From ZC4RG19 sp036279475 (lineage in GTDB: Bacteria; Actinomycetota; Acidimicrobiia; Acidimicrobiales; VFJN01), in the NCBI GenBank assembly GCA_036279475.1, contig DASUJB010000093.1, forward strand, positions 1 through 27,390: a DNA stretch of 27,390 nucleotides. Direction: 5' to 3'. The notes below the pieces were generated by a model. That model did no database searches. It saw nothing but the letters and a program-made list of their open reading frames with translations, and was not told the origin of the DNA. The position numbers and the translations under genes are program-made. This document shows positions 21,026 through 27,390 of this stretch, piece after piece. Each line of letters begins with the position of its first letter. Position 1 is the first letter of the stretch.

Positions 21026-22342
21026 TCAGGCCTTGGCGGCGGCGAAGCCCTGCTCGAGGTCGGCGAGGATGTCGTCGATCGACTCGAGCCCCACCGACAG
21101 GCGGACGAGGCCGGGGTCGACGCCGGCGGCGAGCTGCTCCTCGTCGCTGAGCTGGCTGTGGGTGGTGGTGGCGGGGTGGATGGCCAGGCTGCGCACGTCG
21201 CCGATGTTGGCCACGTGGCTGTGCAGCGTGAGGGCCTCGACGAAGCGCTGGCCGGCGGCCCGACCGCCCTCGATGACGAAGGCGGGGACCGACCCGAAGC
21301 CCCGGCCCCGGGCGTAGCGCCGGGCGCGCTCGTGCCACCGCGAGCCCGGCACCGCGGCGGAGGCCACCGAGCGCACCTGGGGGTGGCCCTGCAGGAGCTC
21401 GACGACGGCGGCGGCGTTGGCGTTGTGCCGCTCGACCCGCAGGCTCAGCGTCTCGATGCCCTGGAGCAGCAGGAAGGCGTTGAACGGGCTCAGGGCGGGG
21501 CCGAGGTCGCGCAGGAGCTGGACCCGCGCCTTGACCACGTACGCCCCGGGGCCGAGCGCCTCCCAGTACCGGAGGCCGTGGTAGCTGGGGTCGGGCTCGG
21601 TGAAGCCCGGGTGCCGCCCGCTGGCTCCGAAGTCGAAGGTGCCGGCGTCGACGATGACCCCGCCGATCGAGTTGCCGTGGCCGCCGAGGAACTTGGTGGC
21701 CGAGTGCACGACGATGTCGGCGCCCCACTCGACGGGGCGGATGAGCCACGGCGTCGCCACCGTGTTGTCGACGATCAGCGGCACGCCGCTCTCGTGGGCC
21801 ACGGCCGACACGCCCTCGATGTCGAGCACGTCGTTGCGAGGGTTGCCGATCGTCTCGGCGAAGAACGCCCGGGTGGTGGGGCGCACCGCCCGGCGCCACT
21901 CGTCGAGGTCGTCGGGGTCGGCGACGAAGGTGGTCTCGATGCCCAGCCGGGCCAGCGTGTGGCGGAGGAGGTTGTAGGTGCCGCCGTAGAGCGACGTCGA
22001 CGACACGATGTGGTCGCCGGCGCCGGCGAGGTTGAGCACGGCGAGCGTCTCGGCGGCCTGGCCGCTCGACGTGGCCAGGGCACCGGGGATGCCGAGGGCG
22101 GTGTCGGGCGCCCCCTCCAGCGACGCCACCCGGGCCTCGAAGACGGCCTGGGTGGGGTTCATGATCCGCGTGTAGATGTTGCCGACCTCGGTGAGGCCGA
22201 AGAGGTTGGCGGCGTGCGCCGAGTCGCGGAACGTGTAGCTGGTCGTCTGGTAGATGGGCACGGCCCGGGCGCTGGTCTCGCGGTCGGGCACCTGCCCGGC
22301 GTGGATCTGGCGGGTCTCGAAGCCCCACGTCTCTCCGGTCAT
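21026..22342 (-). CDS. metY: O-acetylhomoserine sulfhydrylase (MetY), PLP enzyme
   Basis: The 438-aa protein starts at ATG 22342 behind GGAAGGCGG. It opens with WGFETRQIHAGQVPD and has YQTTSYTFRDSAHAANLFGL, YTRIMNPTQAVFEARVASLE and the PLP lysine K217 in HSATKFLGGHG. The Cys/Met metabolism PLP family is certain. The long-form length and NLFGLTEVGNIYTR fit O-acetylhomoserine aminocarboxypropyltransferase, which makes homocysteine from O-acetylhomoserine and sulfide. A hairpin at 22392-22412 lies in the leader, but I see no convincing riboswitch. GGGAAG at 22355-22350 is part of the ribosome binding site. Confidence 0.92.
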   Translation of the reverse strand: MTGETWGFETRQIHAGQVPDRETSARAVPIYQTTSYTFRDSAHAANLFGLTEVGNIYTRIMNPTQAVFEARVASLEGAPDTALGIPGALATSSGQAAETLAVLNLAGAGDHIVSSTSLYGGTYNLLRHTLARLGIETTFVADPDDLDEWRRAVRPTTRAFFAETIGNPRNDVLDIEGVSAVAHESGVPLIVDNTVATPWLIRPVEWGADIVVHSATKFLGGHGNSIGGVIVDAGTFDFGASGRHPGFTEPDPSYHGLRYWEALGPGAYVVKARVQLLRDLGPALSPFNAFLLLQGIETLSLRVERHNANAAAVVELLQGHPQVRSVASAAVPGSRWHERARRYARGRGFGSVPAFVIEGGRAAGQRFVEALTLHSHVANIGDVRSLAIHPATTTHSQLSDEEQLAAGVDPGLVRLSVGLESIDDILADLEQGFAAAKA

Positions 22343-22391
22343 CGTCCGCCTTCCCACGGTCCCGTCCTCGCTCGCCCGCCGAGTAGACCAG

Positions 22392-22412
22392 GTCGCCGGG
22401 GGGCTCGGCAAC
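22392..22412 (-). terminator. Hairpin between the crotonase and metY genes
   Basis: A 7-bp stem (22392-22398 with 22406-22412, one G-T pair) with a 7-nt loop lies 30 nt after the crotonase stop and about 50 nt before metY. It may end the crotonase transcript or be part of the metY leader. Confidence 0.3.
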
Positions 22413-22443
22413 GGGGCCGGGCCGGTGGCTGCCGTGGCACCCC

Positions 22444-23160
22444 TCAGCCCCGCGGCTCGACGGCGAAGTGGGCGAGGTCGGCGGCGCCACCCCGGCGGAC
22501 GCGCTCGAGGGTGGGCCCGCGCAGCACCTCCTTGGTCCGGGCGTAGGCCGAGCGGCTGTAGGTGGCGAGCCGGCGGGCCTCGGAGACGGCCGCCGCCTCG
22601 AGCTCCCCGGGAGGCACGACGGCGTCGAGGTAGCCGACCTCCACCGCTTCGGCCGGGCTGTAGATCCGGGCCGCGAGGGTGGCGGCGACGAGCGACCGGC
22701 GCGCCAGGCGGTCCTCGGCCAGGGCCAGGGCGAACAGCGGCAGGGGCATGCCGATCGACGTCTCGTTGAGACCGATCTTGGCGGGAGGGTCGGCGTCGGC
22801 GCCGATCCGCACGTCGCAGGCCAGCACCAGCAGGGCGCCCGCCGCCAGCGCGTGGCCGGTGACGGCCACGACGACCGGTTGGGGATGCCCGTAGAGCCGC
22901 ATGAGCAGCTCGCCGCCCGCCGCCACCAGCTCGCGGGCGGCGTCCGGCCCGCCCTCCATGACCGACAGGTCGAAGCCGGCGCACAGCTTGCCGTCGCGCC
23001 CGACGAGGCACACCGCCTCGGCCTCGGCCGCGGCCCGGTCGAGGCCGGCGGCGAGCCCGGCGACGGCCGCGAACGACAGGGCGTTGGCCTTGCCGTCGTC
23101 GAAGCGGAGGACGGCGACCCCGTCCTCGATGGTGGTGGTGACGGGGTCGCTGGTGGTCAT
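22444..23160 (-). CDS. Enoyl-CoA hydratase/isomerase (crotonase) family protein
   Basis: The 238-aa protein starts at ATG 23160. Crotonase signatures include VAVLRFDDGKANAL near the N-terminus, KLCAGFDLSVM for the first oxyanion-hole region and GHALAAGALLVLACDVRIGA for the second. GLNETSIGMPLP follows, carrying a Glu where hydratases have a catalytic acid. It binds an acyl-CoA; whether it hydrates, isomerises or hydrolyses cannot be told. The protein is about 20 residues shorter than a typical hydratase, mostly at the C-terminus. It reads in the same direction as metY with a 101-nt gap, and diverges from the yjbQ gene. Confidence 0.87.
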   Translation of the reverse strand: MTTSDPVTTTIEDGVAVLRFDDGKANALSFAAVAGLAAGLDRAAAEAEAVCLVGRDGKLCAGFDLSVMEGGPDAARELVAAGGELLMRLYGHPQPVVVAVTGHALAAGALLVLACDVRIGADADPPAKIGLNETSIGMPLPLFALALAEDRLARRSLVAATLAARIYSPAEAVEVGYLDAVVPPGELEAAAVSEARRLATYSRSAYARTKEVLRGPTLERVRRGGAADLAHFAVEPRG

Positions 23161-23225
23161 GGGGCGACGCTAAGCGGGTTCCCCGGCGGTGGGAAACCCC
23201 GGGCCCCACCGCCCACACTGGGGGC

Positions 23226-23630
23226 ATGCGCAGCGAGACCGTCACGGTCGACACGGGGACCGCCGAGGCCGTGGTCGACATCACCGGTGCCTGCACCCGG
23301 TTCGTGGCCGGCGGGGGTGACGGGCTCCTGCACGTCTTCGTGCCCCACGCCACCGCCGGGGTGGCCCTCATCGAGACGGGTGCCGGCAGCGAGGAGGACC
23401 TGCTCGCCGCCCTCCGCGACCTCCTGCCACCCGACGACCGCTGGCGCCACCGGCACGGCTCGCCAGGGCACGGGCGCTCGCACGTGATGCCGGCGCTGGT
23501 GGCCCCGAGCGCGTCGATCCCGGTGCTCGACGGCCACCTGGCCCTCGGCACCTGGCAGAGCGTGTGCCTCGTCGACCTCAACGTCGACAACCGCCGCCGC
23601 ACGGTGCGCCTGTCGCTGCTGCCCGGCTGA
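23226..23630 (+). CDS. YjbQ/UPF0047 family protein
   Basis: The 134-aa protein starts at ATG 23226. Family motifs are VFVPHATAGVALIETG (H41), the histidine-rich RHRHGSPGHGRSHVMPAL and LALGTWQSVCLVDLN. YjbQ proteins form trimers with a metal-like His cluster and have been linked to a weak thiamine-phosphate synthase activity; the natural role is unclear. The length is normal for the family. It lies 95 nt before the HerA gene. A run of GGCCCC repeats follows its stop. No promoter of the SigF type is visible. Confidence 0.9.
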   Translation: MRSETVTVDTGTAEAVVDITGACTRFVAGGGDGLLHVFVPHATAGVALIETGAGSEEDLLAALRDLLPPDDRWRHRHGSPGHGRSHVMPALVAPSASIPVLDGHLALGTWQSVCLVDLNVDNRRRTVRLSLLPG

Positions 23631-23636
23631 CCCGGA

Positions 23637-23657
23637 CCCGGCCCCGGCCCCGGCCCC
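23637..23657 (-). repeat. G-quadruplex-like motif on the minus strand after yjbQ
   Basis: C runs of 3, 4, 4 and 4 nt with 2-nt spacers (a GGCCCC repeat) begin 6 nt after the yjbQ stop. The complementary strand therefore carries four G runs, a perfect G-quadruplex pattern. Confidence 0.5.
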
Positions 23658-23723
23658 TGCCACGGTGGGGGGCGGCCGGACCATCGCGCCGGCCGTCGGA
23701 CCCGCTGGGTAACGTCGACCGCC

Positions 23724-25589
23724 ATGGAGCGCCCCGCCGTCCCGCCGGCAGCGACGGCTGCCGGGCCGCCGGCTGCGGGCACCACCTCCCCCGTGGTCGG
23801 GCGCGTCATCGGCACCGAGCCGGCCACGCCCCTCGAGTTCTGGGTCGGGGTGGCGGCCGGCGCCTACCTGCAGCTCGACGACGTGGTCGTGGTGGACCGC
23901 GTGCTGCCCGACGGGCAGCCGCTGCGCATCGCCGGCGTGGTGTCCCAGGTGCGGGCCACCCACGAGGGGGCGCGCTTCGACAGCGACGTGTTCCTCGTCG
24001 CCGACGGGGTGCTGCCGGCCCAGGTCAGCGAGGCGGCCCAGGTGCTGGCCACCCGGGTCGAGCCCGAGATCTTCGTGCCGCCGCTCCCGGGGGAGGAGGT
24101 GCGCAGGGCGACGGGGGCCGAACGTGACGACGCACTGCTGTTCACGCAGATGCGCAGCCTCCTGCCGGCCGGCCTGTCCCGGGACGACGAGCCCTTCTAC
24201 CTCGACCTCGAGTTCCTCGACGGGACGCGTGGCGCCCACGTCAACATCAGCGGCGTGTCGGGGGTGGCCACCAAGACCACCTACGCCACGTTCCTGCTCT
24301 ACAGCCTGTTCCACTCGGGCGCCCTGGGCGCCGAGGCGGCCAACACCAAGGCCCTCGTCTTCAACGTCAAGGGCGAGGACCTGCTCTTCCTCGACCACGC
24401 CAACCGCCACCTCGTCGACGGCGAGGCCGCCCGCTACGCCCGCCTGGGCCTGCCCGCCGGCCCCTTCGGGTCGGTGGCGCTCTTCGCCCCGCCCGTGCGC
24501 GACGACCCCAACGCCAGCCCGGACGTCAGCGCCCGCTCCCGCGACGTCACGTCGTTCTTCTGGACGATCGAGGAGTTCTGCCGCCAGGAGCTGCTGCCGT
24601 TCCTGTTCGCCGACGCCGAGGACGACCGCCAGCAGTACACGATGGTGGTCCACAACGTGGTGGCCCGGCTGCGCCACGCCGAGCCGGTGGGTGACGGCGC
24701 GGTGGCGGTCGACGGGCGGGTGGTGCGCACCTTCGACGAGCTGGTCGAGCTCATCGAGGCCAAGGTCGACCTGGACGGGCCCGACCAGTGGGCCGGCCGG
24801 GCGATCGGGGCCGGCACCGTCAACGCCTTCCTCCGCCGCCTCCACGGGTCCCGCCGCCACCTGCGCCACCTCGTCCGAGCCGACGTCCGCCCCGACGGCC
24901 ACCGGATCGACGTGGAAGGCGCGCAGGTCACCGTGGTCGACCTCCACAACCTCAACGACCGGGCCAAGCGCTTCGTCGTCGGCGTGGTGCTGCGGCGGGC
25001 CTTCGAGCGCAAGGAGCGCTCGGGCCAGGCCCGGCCGCTCCAGTTCGTGGTGCTCGACGAGCTGAACAAGTACGCGCCGCGCGACGGGTCCAGCCCCATC
25101 AAGGAGATCCTGCTCGACATCGCCGAGCGCGGGCGCTCGCTGGGCATCGTCCTCATCGGAGCCCAGCAGACGGCCAGCGAGGTCGAGCGGCGGATCGTGG
25201 CCAACTCGGCGATCCGGGTGGTGGGCCGGCTCGACACGGCCGAGGCGTCCCGGGGGGAGTACGGGTTCCTGCCCCCCGTGCAGCGCCAGCGGGCCACGAT
25301 CGTCAAGCCCGGCACCATGCTCGTCGCCCAGCCCGAGCTGCCGGTGCCCCTCGTCGTGCAGTTCCCCTTCCCGGCCTGGGCCACCCGCGCCGCCGAGGCG
25401 GGCGTGGCGCCGGGTGGGGGGGCGGCCACCTCCACCTCGTGGGGGACGGCGCCGGGCCCCGGCGGCGACGAGGGGCCGGGGCCCGGGGTCGGCGCCCCGG
25501 GCGGGTGGGCTCCCCGGCGGGACGGGGACCCGGTGCCGGCCGGCGGGCCGCCCCCGCCCGATCCCTTCGCCGGCTTCCCCCCGCCGTGA
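23724..25589 (+). CDS. HerA-type FtsK/HerA superfamily ATPase (DUF87)
   Basis: The 621-aa protein starts at ATG 23724. Residues 20-125 are a HAS-barrel-like beta region (GRVIGTEPATPLEFWV, GAYLQLDDVVVVD). The Walker A motif is G177-V-S-G-V-A-T-K184-T, a variant of the usual GxTGSGKS. Walker B is FVVLDELNKYAP with D445/E446. SLGIVLIGAQQTASEVERRI and SAIRVVGRLD correspond to the HerA sensor and arginine-finger regions. The last 80 residues are Gly/Pro-rich. HerA hexamers pump DNA for end resection, working with nucleases. The next genes encode SbcD and SbcC, so a joint DNA-end processing complex is likely. GGGTAA at 23707 lacks a -35 partner. Confidence 0.85.
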   Translation: MERPAVPPAATAAGPPAAGTTSPVVGRVIGTEPATPLEFWVGVAAGAYLQLDDVVVVDRVLPDGQPLRIAGVVSQVRATHEGARFDSDVFLVADGVLPAQVSEAAQVLATRVEPEIFVPPLPGEEVRRATGAERDDALLFTQMRSLLPAGLSRDDEPFYLDLEFLDGTRGAHVNISGVSGVATKTTYATFLLYSLFHSGALGAEAANTKALVFNVKGEDLLFLDHANRHLVDGEAARYARLGLPAGPFGSVALFAPPVRDDPNASPDVSARSRDVTSFFWTIEEFCRQELLPFLFADAEDDRQQYTMVVHNVVARLRHAEPVGDGAVAVDGRVVRTFDELVELIEAKVDLDGPDQWAGRAIGAGTVNAFLRRLHGSRRHLRHLVRADVRPDGHRIDVEGAQVTVVDLHNLNDRAKRFVVGVVLRRAFERKERSGQARPLQFVVLDELNKYAPRDGSSPIKEILLDIAERGRSLGIVLIGAQQTASEVERRIVANSAIRVVGRLDTAEASRGEYGFLPPVQRQRATIVKPGTMLVAQPELPVPLVVQFPFPAWATRAAEAGVAPGGGAATSTSWGTAPGPGGDEGPGPGVGAPGGWAPRRDGDPVPAGGPPPPDPFAGFPPP

Positions 25590-25637
25590 GCGTCGCGTGA
25601 GCGGGCCTCGGCCACGCCGGTGCCCGGAGCCGCCGCG

Positions 25638-26873
25638 GTGAGGCTCCTCCACACGTCCGACTGGCACGTCGGCAAGGCCGTCCGCGGGCGGTCCCGCGCC
25701 GAGGAGCACCGTGCCGTCCTGGCCGAGATCGCCGGCGTGGCCCGCGCCCACGACGTCGACCTCGTGGTGGTGGCGGGCGACCTGTTCGACACGGCCGCAC
25801 CCACCGCCGAGTCCGAGCGCATCGTGTACCGGGGCCTGCTCGACCTGGCTTCCGGAGGCCGCCCGGTGGTGGTGGTGGCCGGCAACCACGACTCGGCGGC
25901 CCGCCTGGCGGCGGTCGCCCCCCTCTCCGCCGCCAGCGGCATCACCGTGGCCTCCTCGGTCCGGCCGCCCGAGGACGGCGGCGTGGTCGAGGTGCGGGCG
26001 GGCGGGGAGGTCGCCCGCCTGGCGCTCCTGCCCTTCCCGTCGCAGCGCTACGTGGTGACCGCCGACGTGCTGCTGGCGGGCGACGCCGCCGATGCCCACG
26101 CCGAGTACGCCGACCGGGTGGTGCGCATCGTGCGCCGGCTGGCCGACGGCTTCCGGGCCGACACCGTGAACCTGGTGGTGGCCCACCTCATGGTGATGGG
26201 CGGCACCATGGGGGGCGGCGAGCGAGGTGCCCACACCGTGCTCGACTACTGGGTGCCGGCAACCGCCTTCCCGCCCAGCGCCCAGTACGTGGCCCTGGGC
26301 CACCTGCACCGGGCCCAGCAGCTGCCCGGGCCGGCACCGCTGCACTACTGCGGGTCGCCGCTGCAGCTCGACTTCGGCGAGGCGGCCAACGACCCCGTGG
26401 TCAACGTGGTCGACGTCCACCCCGGCCGGCCGGCCGCCGTCACCGCCGTGCCCCTGACCGCCGGCTCCCGGCTTCGCACGCTCCGGGGGACGCTGGCCGC
26501 GGTGCTGGCCGCCGCCGACGGGTCGTCGCCCTCCACCGAGGGGACGGTGGCGGGCGGGCTGCCGGGCGCCGGGCCGGGTGACGGCTCCCCCCCGTGGCCC
26601 GACCACCTCCGCGTCGTCCTCGACGAGGCGCCGCGGGCGGGGTTGGCCGACGAGGTGCGGCAGCGCATCCCGGCCGCCGTCGAGGTGGCGCTGGCCCCCC
26701 GGGAGGTCGCGGCACTACGGGCCGCCGCCCCGCCCGACCGGCTGCGCCGCCCCCCGCACGACCTGGTGGCCGAGTACCTGGCCGAGCACGGCGTCGACGA
26801 CCCCCGGCTGGTGCCCCTGTTCGACGAGCTGGTCGAGGAGCTGGCGGCCGAGGCGCCCGGGGAGCAGCCGTGA
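25638..26873 (+). CDS. sbcD: SbcD, Mre11-type exonuclease subunit
   Basis: I choose GTG 25638 (411 aa) because it gives the classic start MRLLHTSDWHVGK and has GGAG 8 nt upstream; GTG 25620 would add six residues. Phosphoesterase motifs appear in order: D8 and H10 (SDWH), VVAGDLFD, VAGNHDS, VVAHLMVMGG and ALGHLHRAQ. These bind the two Mn ions of Mre11-type nucleases. The capping domain and a C-terminal helix (ELVEELAAEAPGEQP) follow, the latter probably binding SbcC. The gene is 48 nt after herA and overlaps sbcC by 4 nt (GTGA). SbcCD opens and trims hairpins and blocked DNA ends. Confidence 0.93.
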   Translation: MRLLHTSDWHVGKAVRGRSRAEEHRAVLAEIAGVARAHDVDLVVVAGDLFDTAAPTAESERIVYRGLLDLASGGRPVVVVAGNHDSAARLAAVAPLSAASGITVASSVRPPEDGGVVEVRAGGEVARLALLPFPSQRYVVTADVLLAGDAADAHAEYADRVVRIVRRLADGFRADTVNLVVAHLMVMGGTMGGGERGAHTVLDYWVPATAFPPSAQYVALGHLHRAQQLPGPAPLHYCGSPLQLDFGEAANDPVVNVVDVHPGRPAAVTAVPLTAGSRLRTLRGTLAAVLAAADGSSPSTEGTVAGGLPGAGPGDGSPPWPDHLRVVLDEAPRAGLADEVRQRIPAAVEVALAPREVAALRAAAPPDRLRRPPHDLVAEYLAEHGVDDPRLVPLFDELVEELAAEAPGEQP

Positions 26874-27390
26874 GGCCCATCCGCCTCCACCTCGACGGGT
26901 TCACGGTGTTCCGCTCGCCCACCGTGGTCGACTTCGCCCAGACCGACCTGTTCGCCCTGGTGGGGCCCACGGGGGCCGGCAAGACCAGCGTCATCGACGC
27001 CCTCACCTTCGCCCTCTACGGCTCGGTCCCCCGCCTGGACGACCGGCGGGCGGTCGCCCCCGTCATCAGCCAGAACCTGACCGAGGCCCGGGTCCGCCTC
27101 GACTTCACGGTGGCCGGTGAGGCGTGCACCGCGGTACGGGTCGTGCGGGCGACGCGCCACGGGGGTGCCACCACCCGCGAGGCGCGCCTCGAGCGTGGCG
27201 GCCGGGTGGTGGCCGGCACCGCCGACGAGGTCACCTCGGCCGTGACCGACCTGCTGGGACTGGGCTTCGAGCACTTCACCACCTGCGTCTCGCTGCCGCA
27301 GGGCCAGTTCGCCCGCTTCCTCCACGACAAGCCCCGTAGCCGTCAGGACCTGCTCGTCCGGCTCCTCGACCTGGGCCTCTACGACCGGGT
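26870..27390 (+). CDS. sbcC: SbcC, Rad50-type ATPase (5' part, runs off the window)
   Basis: GTG 26870 overlaps the sbcD stop (GTGA), with GGAG 6 nt upstream. The 173 visible codons cover the N-terminal ATPase lobe. The protein starts RPIRLHLDGFTVFRSPTVVD, with the Walker A motif GPTGAGKTS (K38), then ALTFALYGSVPR. The Q-loop appears as SLPQGQFARFLHDKP, followed by RQDLLVRLLDLGLYDR. These are standard SbcC/Rad50 features. The coiled coils, zinc hook and Walker B lie beyond the window. It is the ATPase partner of SbcD in tethering and processing DNA ends. Confidence 0.93.
   Translation, partial: MRPIRLHLDGFTVFRSPTVVDFAQTDLFALVGPTGAGKTSVIDALTFALYGSVPRLDDRRAVAPVISQNLTEARVRLDFTVAGEACTAVRVVRATRHGGATTREARLERGGRVVAGTADEVTSAVTDLLGLGFEHFTTCVSLPQGQFARFLHDKPRSRQDLLVRLLDLGLYDR

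Noticed and set aside
22350..22355. GGGAAG on the minus strand before metY as a SigF-like -10
   Set aside because: No GNNT box lies 14-16 bp upstream, and the bases form the ribosome binding site of metY.
22343..22443. SAM riboswitch upstream of metY
   Set aside because: A hairpin exists at 22392-22412, but I could not recognise the conserved core of any SAM riboswitch class. A covariance-model scan would settle it.
23707..23712. GGGTAA before the HerA gene as a SigF-like -10
   Set aside because: No -35 partner at the right distance, and the surrounding bases are C/G repeats.
23157..26606. 1149-codon open frame on the minus strand opposite herA and sbcD
   Set aside because: It is antisense to three genes with clear protein motifs. 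Long stop-free antisense frames are expected in DNA this GC-rich, and its product shows no recognisable domain.

Overview
This 27.4 kb window is very GC-rich chromosomal DNA, with frequent GTG starts and almost gap-free genes. The mix of families fits a high-GC actinomycete: a holin-like/DUF3618 envelope cluster, two SigB/SigF-class sigma factors, an RsbW-like kinase, a UdgX-type uracil-DNA glycosylase, and LigD-type phosphoesterase and type IB topoisomerase genes. An Acidimicrobiia-like lineage is my inference and cannot be proven here. I see no rRNA, tRNA, CRISPR array, insertion sequence or phage.

Layout. 32-4650: a small acidic protein, a three-gene envelope operon (YqjD-like, holin-like, DUF3618), then two ferritin-like di-iron proteins and a small repeat peptide, closed by a strong hairpin terminator. 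4794-7389: a DUF6766-like membrane protein, a SpoIIE/PP2C phosphatase and, on the minus strand, a CBS-domain protein with a small acidic partner. 7474-12907: a HldE-like bifunctional enzyme, an RsbW-like anti-sigma kinase, a ChaB/Rho_N protein, a SigF-class sigma factor, a sugar-epimerase-like dehydrogenase and a hemerythrin. 12949-16190: a second SigF-class sigma factor, divergent from a PAS-like protein, then a lipoprotein serine hydrolase and a small membrane protein. 16213-20396: DNA topoisomerase IB, a LigD-type PE/polymerase-like protein, a membrane protein and UdgX. 20448-23630: a shikimate-kinase-like protein, MetY, a crotonase and a YjbQ protein. 23724-27390: a HerA-type ATPase, SbcD and the 5' part of SbcC.

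The most striking signal is in the intergenic DNA. Fourteen gene or operon starts carry, on the correct strand, a GNNT element (GTTT, GGTT, GTGT or GTCT), a 14-16 bp spacer and GGGTAG or a near variant. This resembles the actinobacterial SigF/SigB general-stress promoter. Both sigma genes, the kinase, hemerythrin, ChaB, CBS and udgX are among them. I read positions 206-20432 as a chromosomal stress-response island (iron and oxygen handling, envelope, DNA repair, partner-switching control) probably driven by its own sigma factors. The promoter calls are pattern matches and have not been tested.

Other points: the LigD-type protein keeps its phosphoesterase residues but has lost the catalytic aspartates of its polymerase domain; the hemerythrin carries a Rho_N-like tail matching that of the ChaB protein; and a HerA-SbcD-SbcC operon echoes the archaeal HerA/Mre11/Rad50 arrangement.
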